A DNA stretch of 64,000 nt from Excoecaria cochinchinensis (lineage: Eukaryota; Streptophyta; Magnoliopsida; Malpighiales; Euphorbiaceae): the NCBI GenBank assembly GCA_947683425.1, contig CANTUQ010000076.1, forward strand, positions 5,456,001 through 5,520,000, written 5' to 3'. The translations under genes were made by a program, and so were the position numbers. Positions 23,889 through 35,100 of this stretch are shown here, piece after piece. Position 1 is the stretch's first letter, and every line of letters begins with the position of its first letter. The notes beneath the pieces are model-generated. The model ran no database searches. It was not told where the DNA came from and saw only the letters and a program-made list of their open reading frames with translations.

Positions 23889-25338
23889 TGTTAGTGGTTA
23901 TGCCCTACGCCAAATGTTTGGACCTTTATGTAATATTATATTTTCATTTATAAAATGATTTTCTCCACTTTAATTTATTAATGGCATGTTACATTATAGT
24001 AATGTTTGTGAATAATATCTCATATTATTCTGATTATCCCGAGTCATTTATCACTAAAGGGCAAAAAGATAAATTAAAACTACTATAAGTTTGATTGATA
24101 GTCATGAGATGATTATATATGATAATATAAATCAGACTTGTAGGTATTTGATAAGGTACTGGATAGACCCGTTATGAGATCACTACATGGGTTAGTGTTA
24201 TAAATGATCTCATAATAGAATATGTTATTGAACCCTTAGACCTTAAGTTATTACAGTTTCCTACATAAGGAACATTATGCTTTGACATATTCAAACGTTA
24301 TCTTGAATCGGATAATTATAAAAGTTATGATTGAGTATGATAGAAATTTTGGAAAGGAAAGCGAATAATCAAGATGGATTTTTCCCTCTCTTATGAGAGA
24401 GATATCTACTAGGCCTTGATATGTAGGACTAATAAATGCATGGCCATGCTTAAATAAATTGATAGCGTGATCAATGTGATTTGAATTTATCAGTCTACTT
24501 AAGGATTGAGAAATTATATGTTTGAACAATATAAGTGTGACATGAACTATGACTTATATTCAAACAAGATATCATATGACAAAAGGATTATAACATGTTC
24601 TATTAGTCAAGTTAAATCGAACTATTGGTATTCATATTATTTGGGCAGTCATAATATCTTGGTAAAGGTCACTTATGACTTGTGGGCTTATGATAGAATT
24701 GAGCCTACTGCCAACATAATATGAACCTATTTGGGTAATTTTTGAATTAAAATATGTCAGATATTTTTATTCAAAATAATATATTGTATTTAAGGAAATA
24801 TTCCTTGCTTTGAATAAGGAATATTATTTCCTTAAATAATCTACATGTTAACCACTAATAGGGTGTATATGTGACTATAAATAGGTTGTAGTCATAAGCC
24901 CTAAGGGTTGAGTAATTGGCAGCCGTCCTTTTGTGGAAAGATAGAAAAGAAAGAAAAAGGGCATTTTTGTCATTTCTGTAGCCGTTCCTTTTCTTTGAGA
25001 AAGAAAACAGTAAATATTGAAATCCAGTTGCACGTGAAAGGACTTAGCACTACTCTACCGATGCGTTCATTCATTCTTGGGTATGGATACTAATAGAGGA
25101 TGGTCATTCCAATGGAGCAGCACCTGTAGTTCGGTTTTACTTGGAGAAGTCGTGTGTTTGCGCTGTGAAAGGTAGCAGGCAGATCAGATTAAAGTGTTAA
25201 TTTATTTTATACTCTGTTACAACAGGTTGGTATTTTTGTCCTTCCTTTTGAATCAATTGGATCGCATGGATCTTGTTTGGGTTTTATATTTATTCCATTG
25301 CGCGATAATTTTGAATTACTTCGTTATAAAACCCAACA
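23889..25338 (+). repeat. 5' LTR of copia element H
   Basis: It starts TGTTAGTGG and ends CCCAACA, followed by a Met-initiator primer site. TATAAATAG is at 24876-24884. A strong inverted repeat (AAGGAAATATTCCTT and AAGGAATATTATTTCCTT, 24794-24836) lies about 40 bp upstream of the TATA box. The exact left end is less certain than the right. Confidence 0.7.
24876..24884 (+). promoter_or_regulatory. TATA box of copia LTR
   Basis: TATAAATAG, about 460 bp before the LTR end and downstream of the inverted repeat at 24794-24836. Confidence 0.6.
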
Positions 25339-25339
25339 G

Positions 25340-25353
25340 TGGTATCAGAGCCA
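25340..25353 (+). promoter_or_regulatory. Primer binding site of copia element
   Basis: TGGTATCAGAGCCA, one base after the LTR. It is complementary to the 3' end of plant initiator methionine tRNA, the usual primer of plant copia elements. Confidence 0.9.
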
Positions 25354-26267
25354 CTTGCAGATTCAATTAATTCAAATATATTGTGTTTTGTTATATATGA
25401 TATGTAAGAACCTGTTGGATTGAATGTCAATTAGAATGCGTGTTGATAATTGGAAACAATATCTATTTTTAATTGTTAAAAACAATTTGTTTGTATGAGA
25501 TATGAATGAAATCGATTGAATGGTATTTTAACATTATATATAAGAGGCTACGAAGTTTTGTAACCGTTAATATGATTAACATGATTTGTGATTTTTTTTT
25601 TTGAGTTGAAGTGATTAAACGATTGCTAATATCCAATCAAAATTGTTTAATGTGATTAAATAAATCACTGAAGATCGAAAATGACAGATAAGCCCGATCT
25701 GATATAAAGTATATCCGATCTGAAATATGGGTTGCAGGTAGAAAAATGTTAATGAGTTTAATGATAATTTGAAGTTTCATGGGCCGTTCCCCCCCCCCCC
25801 CCCCCCCCCCCCCATAAAGGGTGCTACCTCTTAACCCCGCTCGCTAATCGGCCAGTGGGGCAACCATGCTTTCTAATCGTAGGGCCTTATATGTCATTAA
25901 TTTTTTCCATTCAATAATTTTAATAATATATATATTTTGCATGTATTTATTTGATGTATGGATGATATCTTTGCATGTGCATAGCATGGCCAATTGAACC
26001 TCATATGGATGATATTTAATTTTATCTATTTTATAGATTTGTAATTTTAAATACGACCTGCATATCATTCCTTTTGTTGTAATTTTATTTTACTTAATAG
26101 TTGTAGTAGAATAGTTTATTTCATTATTGTAATATAGACAAAAGAGTTGCACAGAGACAACAAATGAGATCAATTCAATGCCATGATGATGGAGGTGCTA
26201 AATGGATGTTGTAGATCAAGATAAGTCCATGTAATAACACCTAGGATTGACCATTGATCTTCATATT
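25354..26267 (+). other. Untranslated leader of copia element H, first part
   Basis: Non-coding. It contains a run of 25 C at 25789-25813. It ends at ATATT (26263-26267), the target duplication of element E. Confidence 0.6.
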
Positions 26268-27470
26268 TGTAATAACCCAAAAAGGGCCTGGTCAGAATCT
26301 GCGTGGTAAGTTGGTAATTAAGGGTATTTTCTCAATTTGTGTAAGAGAAAATTTGGATAATAAGGAATTATTTGTTAAGAAATTAATTAATTAAGTAATA
26401 AGTTAAGTGAAGGAAATGTTATGATGTGCTTGTAGTGTATGGTAGTAGGATATAAGTGGGCTAAGGGATTTTATTGTGTGGTTTATGTGTGCATGGTACC
26501 TTAGATGAAAAGTGGTTTATAAGAAATAATATGGTGTGAGTGAAGTTTGGTGCATTGGAGATATTTATGTAAGGGATTATATTGTGTAAGTGGAGTATGG
26601 TGCCAAGAGTGGATAAATCAAAGTCGATGGTTTGATTCTCTAGGATTGTGACAAGTGGCAAGGGTAGGTGAGCATTAATGGTAAAGTAGGAGAGAGGGAA
26701 GGGAGGGGCAGATTTTTGACTAGCTTCTCGTGGAAGCTAGTTCTCTGTCTCTTTTCTCCTTCTTTCCCGTCCTCTCTCTCTCTTGCTACCATTTTCTGCT
26801 CTCAACCTTTCCCCTCTTGTGTTTTCTTGGAGTTTTTGAGCTGAGTTTTTGAAGGATTGTAAGAGGTAAGTGGCTGGGTTTTCTTGGGGTTCTTTTCTTT
26901 TTCTCTTTCTTCGGTTTTGATTGGGTGTGTAAAGGTTTTGTTCTTGGGTTAATGGAGTAATTGATTTGATTTGGTTTGTGCAAGAATAGGAAGAGAGAAG
27001 GAAGAGCAAAGGTAAAGATAAAGTGGGATTGTGAGGAGCCCGGTTTGAAGCTTCATTTCCAGGTTTGGGAGCTGTGTTTGTGGATTATGTTTTTCCCTAA
27101 TTTCCTCCTTGGATCAATTCTATTTTGTGATTGCATGTCATTTGTAACCTTGAGTGTTGTGTTGGATGAATGCATGTTTAAATTAATTAGTGATTTTGAG
27201 TGAAATGTTAGTGATATAGTTAGGATGGTATGCGTTTTTGGAACATGAACATGTTATGATAATGAAATTTTGGGTTTAGTTTTGATGGCATTCATGATGA
27301 ATTGATGTTTGATTATTGTGTAAAATGTGTTTACGTGGCTTTGAGAATGATGCGGTGATGTGCTAGAGGCTTGAGGTAAGTGTTTGTGTAGGGTTGAATG
27401 AATGTATGAAGGATGGTATGTGAAGAGAGTAGGAAAAGTGCAGTTTTAGGCAATTCTGGGTTCTGTCGCG

Positions 27471-27772
27471 ATCGCGATAGAATGCGGATTGGTCCCTTGT
27501 GGCTGGAGAGCCCTCTGTCGCGACCGCGACATTTTTGCGAGCGCGACAGAGAGCTCGGTAGCTGAGTCCTCCGCACGAGCATGCTGCCGAGCGTGCACGC
27601 GAGGAGGAAAGAACTGGTCTCTGTCGCGAGCGCGACGTTGTCGCGAGCGCGACAGAGCTCGGTTGTGTGAGTCTGCCGAGCATGCTTCGTCGCGAGTGCA
27701 CCTCCTGGCGCGAGCTCGCGATGGGGTGCCCCGTGCTCTGTCGCGAGCACAACGCTGTCGCGATCGCGACAA
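27471..27772. repeat. CGCG quasi-palindrome array, LTR E (5')
   Basis: Copies of TCTGTCGCGAGCGCGAC, a short spacer, then GTCGCGAGCGCGACAGA, lie at about 27472, 27513, 27619 and 27737. Each half is itself nearly palindromic, so the whole is palindromic at two levels. GCTCGG...CCGAGC motifs lie between them. The 3' LTR equivalent is 41220-41500. Confidence 0.9.
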
Positions 27773-28444
27773 AGGCCCTTCCTGCTTACCCTGTTTTCTG
27801 AGTGTGTTTCTTTTGCTCTACTTTGCATGGTTTCTTACTATTGCATGGGATATGTTTGTGCTTATGATCCGTGATCTCACTATGTTAGTGTCTTAGTTAT
27901 GAATTTAATTGATGTTAGAGTCTTGTGTCGAACCTTGTTTTGATTTTGTATTGTCGAGTTAGTGAATGTGTTGTCAAGTCTGAAGTATCAAGGTATTGGA
28001 TAATTAAGCATGCTTAAGAAGGGTCTGAGTGCAGCTGCCCGTGTCCGCCCCGTTTGGGCGAAGCGGTCGACCTCCGAGATGGTCATCTTCCGTGTAGTGA
28101 TAAAATGTTTTGAGACTCCGGTCTCCCGCGCTACCTTCGGGTATTAAAACTAATTTTGAGGCTTCGGTCACCGTGCCGTGTTCCTGTATCCTTCGCCATT
28201 GAAATTCAAGCTATTGTGTGAACAGTTTAGTAATGGTTTAGTGAAGTGTTTGGTTATTGCGTGATATTGATTCTAGTATTTGCTTCGTGATTTCTATTTT
28301 CAATTCTGATTTTATATAGTGATTCGTGATATATATCTAAATATTTCTGTCCTCTGATTTTTAGTGGTTTCTGTATTATTGATGCATAGTGAATTATCTA
28401 TATTAGTGCATGATTTTATTGTATAGTGTTTTGTTTCCTCCCCA

Positions 28445-28482
28445 CTAAGCGTTATCGCTTAGCATGGGTTCTTGTCCCGTGT
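28445..28482 (+). promoter_or_regulatory. Conserved double stem-loop, LTR E (5')
   Basis: The first stem is CTAAGCG/CGCTTAG around TTAT. The second is GCATGGG/CCCGTGT, pairing with two G-U wobbles. It is followed by AGGTGA. Equivalent sites are 42180-42217 (3' LTR), 58511-58548 (K), 29935-29975 and 37181-37221 (F, minus) and 43400-43437 (G, minus). The function is not known. Confidence 0.7.
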
Positions 28483-28833
28483 AGGTGAAAGGTTTTGGGG
28501 GCTTGCTCGTGTGCACATCTGCAGGTTGGCCACATAGGAGTAGAGTTGTTTTTGTTATCTCCTCCTGTAATTCTTTTTGTATGTATTATTCTTTTTGTAT
28601 TGGGGCTTTAGAAAGTTTTGTAAAGGATTTAAGATGTAATATTTTGGATATTGTATCTAACTTTATATTTTGATTATATGAGATTTATGTTCTTCCTTTA
28701 TGATTATTATTTTTAGAGAATGCTTCCGCTTAGCGCGTGTATACGTGTATGTGTGAATGTTGTGAGTGAGCGTCGGGTAGCGCGTCCGCCGGCGCCCTTC
28801 CAACGGGGGCGGCGGTGGGGGTGTTACAGTTTT

Positions 28834-28845
28834 TGGTATCAGAGC
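28834..28845 (+). promoter_or_regulatory. Primer binding site of element E
   Basis: TGGTATCAGAGC five bases after the LTR, complementary to initiator methionine tRNA; typical of plant chromoviruses. Confidence 0.85.
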
Positions 28846-29566
28846 GCCGGTTTAGGCGGTTCTGGTTGTCTTTGTTTATTATGTGTCGAGTCCTTGCACG
28901 AGAGTCGGTTTGTGTCGTGGCCTAATGCAGATGTGTCTTGTTTTGTGTAGTGTCTAGATGGAGTTTGATCCAAGTGAGAATGTGGGCGAAACGGCTAGTA
29001 GTGCGAATGTAGTGAGAGGTGAGCAACCTGCTCCTCAGCGTCAGCAGGAAGAGATTCCTGGTATGGGTGTTGGTCATGAGAATCCGGTCCTAGTGCAAGG
29101 TTTACTTCAGTTAGTAGAGAGGTTGACTGCTCCTAAGGCTCCGACTGAGTTGTTAAGAAAGAGAGGAGCAGAAGACTTTTATGGGACTGCTTTAGACCAA
29201 TCTGATGTGGCCGAGTTTTGGCTTAAGAGGGTAGGTCGGATTTTGCAAGAGATAAGATGTCCCGCCGATCAGAGGGTGCTTTGCGCAGTGTCGTTGCTTC
29301 AAGGGTCAGCATACGATTGGTGGGAACTCGTGATACGAAATCCACAACGACCAGCCGAGCTGACTTGGGAATTCTTCAAGCAAGAATTTGAGTAGAAGTA
29401 TGTGACGAAGGCATACCGGGAAGCCAAGTGGAGAGAGTTCATCAGTCCGAAGCAACGGGGTATGACCGTAAGTGATTACGAGAAGGAATTCAGCAGGTTG
29501 AGTAAGTATGTGCCTGAGGAACTGCTAACAGATGAGTTTAGATGTAGGCACTTTCAAGAGGGATTG

Positions 29567-32103
29567 TGTGACGCCCATTCCCTAATGACAGACTAGCTCA
29601 GCTAATCTTAGTTAGAGAAGGCCGCACACACACAACGGAACACATACTTAACCTGAATAATAAAATTTTATGACATATGATCTTGACTCATGCATCACAT
29701 GCCAACTACCTTAGTTCATACACCACTTCCACTCATAGGACATGCATACATCTGGGGGTTAACATTCGTAATTATCAGATTATTACATGCCTTTACATAC
29801 CCGATACACATTTGATTGTACAAAAGCTTATACAGAAATCCCAAAATATCAAACCCAAAACCTACACTTTCTACTTTCTACTGTTGACCGTACAAAATGC
29901 GGGGATGTCCTTCGATCACCTCTTGACCGTACCTGCACGGATTAGAGTAAATCCATGCTAAGCGATAACGCTTAGTGGGGAAAATATAACAAGTATTATC
30001 AGACAAATAAGCTTATCATACATTGCATGCCAACAATCAAGCCTAATTAAAAATCATCTCAACAAATACCACTCCATACATAACATGGTTCACAACTATA
30101 TTCAATCATAAGGCATTAATCACAAGTTCACATATTCACATCACTTACTATGTTATATCACAACCATTTCCACTTATTAATTAGTCGGTTAGCTTGCAAT
30201 TCAATGACGTGGATAATGGGTATCGCATTGGTACCACTCAGGTACTAGAATCTCATCGAGATTACTTTTACGCATTGGTACCCTCAGGTACTTAATATCA
30301 TTCCACATATAATAAAATCCAGCAAGGATTAATCGCATTGTTTCGCATTGTGATTCCCATGGAATCAGACACATTTAACGTATGGGGCTGCAGCACTTGA
30401 CCCTATAGGCGTGCCTAACTATCCACTACTTGACTCGTAGGCTTAAGTTGTTAACCATATTATTCAGTTCACATTGTTCACTTTTCATATCACATACGTA
30501 AATAGCCCATATCACATTCACTTTACACATTCGCATTAGCACATAGCTAAGCATTACACTTGCATACCCAATATGCTTCCAATTCATTTTTCATAGTTAA
30601 TATTCACATAATTGATTGCATTCAAGAACCATCACATAGTATGCAAATGTACATTACTTAATACACACATAACACTTACGCATAATGTTCTTCATTCCAG
30701 CTTAAAGCCTTAACGTTAGAAAGTCCTAACACATTAGGGTTATGTTGCCAAAACAGGATAGGTCACGGTCACAATGAATTTCATTGTCACCGTGACATGT
30801 TGAAGTTCAAAATAGAATGCAAACTGGGGGCAGGTCACGGTCACAATCTATTTCATTGTCACCGTGACATGTTCCCAACTCTCGGCAGAATGCATCTTGA
30901 GGGTATGTCACGGTCACAATGAATTTCATTGTCACCGTGACATATCCACACTTTGCAAAACAGAATGCTCCCTTGGGTACCTCACGGTCACAATGTATTT
31001 CATTGTCACCGTGACATACCAAAATCCAATAGGCAGAATTGAACTCGGCATACCTCACGGTCACAATCAATTTGATTGTCACCGTGACCTATGCAAAAAC
31101 CTCATAACACAGCTGTGTTTTATCACTAGCACAGCTGTGCTTTCCAGTCCAATTCTCCTTTCACATCAAGACTTCAAATCTCATTCTTACTTTTGGCAAT
31201 CAACCCAAAAACATCAACCACTTACTCAATCAGCACATACCTGATTTCCCTTCTTATTTTGGCACTCATCTTTGGCACAAATTATAATCAATCCCAATTC
31301 ACACATAGCATACATGCTCTCAAGCAATTCATTCACTAAACACATCCCCACATGCACATACAACTCATATCAAAGTCCCTATTGGACCAACACAAATCAT
31401 ACAATTTACACATTTAGGGTTTGTTCCCAAACCTTATCGCCTTAGCTCCTAATTTCGACGGACGCTCGGCTCTCCGATTACAGCTTTTCCCTTATCTTTC
31501 TTCACTTCTTCAGCTAGCAAAACCAGTTCAAATTCCAGAATTGAACACAATCCATCAATTCTCATTCCGATACCAAATCAAAACCAAGAAGAAGAGTAGA
31601 AGATGAGAACACTATGCACTTACTCACTTACCTCTTAAGTTAACCCTTAATTCTTGCTCCCATTAACTATATGCATGCACTACTTAAGGCGTCTCTCAAA
31701 CTCATTCCCACGCAAGAAAGAAGAGAGAAAAACACAGAAAATTGACTAAAATCACACAAATGAATCTTTTCCCTTTCCTTAGATAACTCATGCGTGCAAA
31801 GGTGGAGGTGGCATCCTCTCAAGACGCCACACGGATTCCACTCACCAAAGTCTGCCTCCACTAACCCATTCTTACTTATTTTATTCTTAACCAATGCATC
31901 ATTAGACAAACTAATCAACCATTAGCTTAACATAATATAATTACCCATTAGCCACTTAACAATCCTTTATACTACAATTAGGTCCTTCCAACCTTTCAAT
32001 TGAGTCCTGTCTTCAATCAAGTTAATCCAAACCTCACATTCAAGTCACACACACACATGCCAATTTAAGTTAATTCTTTTAGGGTACAAATCCGGCCATG
32101 ACA
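29567..32103 (-). repeat. 3' LTR of element F
   Basis: On the minus strand it starts TGTCATGGCCGG after the purine tract and ends GGGCGTCACA. It contains AGAGGTAAGT (31626-31635), five CACGGTGAC-type quasi-palindromes (30761-31090), the AGGCGTGCCT site (30407-30416) and the double stem-loop (29935-29975). Confidence 0.9.
30761..31090. repeat. Five 37-bp quasi-palindromes at about 73-bp spacing, F 3' LTR
   Basis: Units at 30761-30797, 30833-30869, 30906-30942, 30980-31016 and 31053-31090. Arms are GTCACGGTCACAATGAA and its approximate complement. The fifth unit has a mirrored G/C exchange in both arms (AATCAA...TTGATT). Spacers share a CAGAATG word. The 5' LTR copy is 38007-38335. Confidence 0.92.
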
Positions 32104-32117
32104 ACTCTCCCCTCCTT
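32104..32117 (-). promoter_or_regulatory. Polypurine tract of element F
   Basis: On the minus strand TAAGGAGGGGAGAGT precedes the LTR start, itself preceded by GAATTTCGAGGACGAAATTC, a hallmark before the 3' LTR of plant Tekay/Del elements. Confidence 0.88.
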
Positions 32118-35100
32118 AGAGAATTTCGTCCTCGAAATTCATACCTGAGTGAAACAGCTGTGGATGTTGCTCTCGCATAGTCGCTTCAAGTTCCCAAGTT
32201 GCCTCTTCTATACCATGATGCTGCCAGAGCACTTTTACAAGTGGTATTTGCTTATTTCGAAGTTGCCTCACTTCTCTTGCTAGAATCACTTTCGGTTTCT
32301 CATCATAGGTAAAGTCCGGCTGAACCTCCACTTCTTGCACAGTTAACACATGAGATTCATCCGATCTATACCTCCTCAACATGGACACATGAAACACATC
32401 ATGGAGCTTGCTTAATGCCGGAGGCAATGCCATGCCACGGAGCCCACTCTTTCCAGAACTTCATATGGTCCAATAAACCTTGGACTCAATTTTCCTTTCT
32501 TGCCAAACCTCAGTACCATCCTCCAAGGAGATACTTTCAGAAACACTTTATCGCCCACACTGAACTCAATATCCCTTCTCTTCAAATCAGCATACGACTT
32601 CTGTCTGTCACTTGCTGCTTTCAACCTTTGCTGTATGATCTTAGGTTTCTCCTCTGTATCCCTCACTAGTTCGGGTCCAATGATTCTGCTTTCATTCAAT
32701 TCTGTCCAGCAAACCGGTGAACGACATTTCCTTCCGTACAAGACTTCATACGGTTCCATACTAATACTGGTCTGATAACTGTTGTTATAAGCAAATTCCA
32801 TAAGTGGAAGATACCTATCCCAACTCTTAGAGAAATCCAAAACACATGCTCGCATCAAGTCTTCCAAAACCTGAATAATTCTTTCCGATTGTCCATTAGT
32901 TTGTGGATGAAAAGCAGTACTAAAATTCAATTTCGTACCCAGCGCCGCTTGTAAGCTCCTCCAAAACTTAGAAGTGAATCTGGGATCCCTATCAGAAACA
33001 ATAGACAAAGGTATCCCATGCAATCGGACAATTTCTCTTATATACAACTCAGCCAATTTTTCCATAGAATAACCCATCAGAACTGGTATAAAGTGAGCCG
33101 ATTTCGAAAACCTGTCCACAATAACCCATACTGCATCTTGTTGTTTTGAGGTCAGAGGCAATCCAGATACAAAATCCATCGTAATATTATCCCATTTCCA
33201 TTGTGGAATAGGGAGTGGACGCAACATCCCCTGAGGCACTTGATGCTCCGCTTTAACTTGTTGACAGACAAGGCACTTAGACACATATTCCACTACATCC
33301 TTCTTCATCCCAGGCCACCAGTACAACTGTTTCATATCTTGATACATCTTGTTTCCACCTGGATGCATAGTGAAAATTGTATTATGAGCCTCATGCATCA
33401 ATCTCTTCTTTAATTCTTTATCATTTGCCACACACATTCTATTCTTGTACAGCAGTATTCCATCTCCATTCACTGAATAGTCAGTCTTATCCATATCACT
33501 GACTGACTGCAGAACTTGTTGCAACCTCGCATCACTTCTCTGAGCAACTATTAACTCGTCTTTCAAGACTGGTCTCGCTTTCAACTGTGCCAATAAAGCT
33601 CCGTCTGCAGAAAACCTCCACTTAATTTGCTTTAACTGTAATGCTGAAATTGATTTCCTGCTCAAAGCATCAGCCACTACATTAGCTTTTCCCGGGTGAT
33701 AATCCACAATACAATCATAGTCCTTAAACAACTCGAGCCATTTTTGCTGTCTCAGATTCAATTCCTTCTTTGTAAGCAGATATTTCAAACTCTTGTGATC
33801 GGTGTAAATTCTACACTTCTCACCATATAAGTAATGTCGCCAAATCTTTAAAGCAAACACTACTGCAGCCAATTCCAAATCATAAGTCGGATAATTTTGT
33901 TCTCACGATTTCAATTGCCTTGACGCATACGCTATCACCTTCCCCTCTTGCATCAATACACAACCCAACCCTATACCTGAAGCATCGGTGTACAACACAT
34001 ACTCTTTACCAGTCATAGGCTGTGTAAGAATCGGTGCTTCTACTAACATCTTCTTCAACTGATCGAAACTCGCATGACATCTTTCAGACCACTCATATTT
34101 CACTCCTTTTCGTAACAATCTTATCAACGGTGAAGCTATTACTGAAAATCCTTTCACAAACCTTCTGTAGTATCCAGCCAACCCTAAGAAACTGCGAACC
34201 TCCAGCACATTCTTAGGCGTTTTCCAATTCACAATTGCTTCTATCTTAGTTGGATCTACTTTAATCCCTTCAGATGAGATCACATGACCCAGAAATGACA
34301 CCTCTTTGAGCCAGAACTCACACTTACTTAGTTTGGCATACAGCTGATGCTCCCGCAGTGTCCGAAGCACAATTCTCAAATGCTGCTCATGCTCCTTCTC
34401 ATCCCTTGAATAAACCAGAATATCGTCTATGAATACTACCACAAATTGATCCAGATACGGTCTGAACACCCGATTCATTAAATCCATAAACGCAGCTGGC
34501 GCATTGGTTAACCCAAATGGCATCACTAGGAACTCATAATGCCCATACCAAGTCCTAAATGCAGTTTTAGGTATATCTTCTTTCCTCACTTGCAACTGAT
34601 AATACCCTGAACGCAAGTCAATTTTTGAGAATACACCGGCTCCTCTTAACTGATCAAATAAGTCTTCAATCCGAGGTAAAGGGTATCGATTCTTTACTGT
34701 CACTTTATTCAATTGTCGATAATCAATGCACATTCTCATTGTACCATCTTTCTTTTTAACAAATAACACTGGTGCTCCCCAAGGAGAAACACTAGGTCTA
34801 ATAAAACCCCTGTTCAGCAATTCTTGCAGCTGTTCTTTCAATTCCTTCAACTCAGTTGGAGCCATTCTGTAAGGTGCCTTAGATACAGGTACTGTTCCTG
34901 GCACCACATCAATCGATAACTCAACTTCTCTTATTGGTGGTACACCGCTCAGTTCTTCAGGGAACACGTCAGGAAACTCTCTGACTACCGGTATCTCTTG
35001 CATCTTCACATGTTCTCTCTTACTGTCCAACACTAAAGCTAGATAAATTTCACATCCTTTTCTCATACATCGACAGGCTTGCATAGCATATATCACATTT

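Larger units (their letters stand above)
26268..28828 (+). repeat. 5' LTR of element E
   Basis: It starts TGTAATAACCC and ends GGTGTTACA. Landmarks in order: AGAGGTAAGT (26862-26871), CGCG palindrome array (27471-27772), TTAAGCATGCTTAA (28014-28027), double stem-loop (28445-28482). Close to the 3' copy at 40030-42561 apart from point changes and two 17-bp length differences inside the palindromes. Confidence 0.9.

Noticed and set aside
23719..23958. 79-aa frame with (IY)n
   Set aside because: Translation of the (TA)n microsatellite.
27331..27896. Arg/Ser-rich open frames on both strands (also 41090-41621 and 56767-57295)
   Set aside because: They arise from CGCG palindromes, which lack stop codons in most frames; they lie inside LTRs.
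28720..28950. 76-aa frame upstream of gag E
   Set aside because: It crosses the LTR end and primer site; no support as a gene.
30807..31244. Open frames with repeated VTVTMKFIVTVTY
   Set aside because: Translation of the F palindrome array, not a protein.
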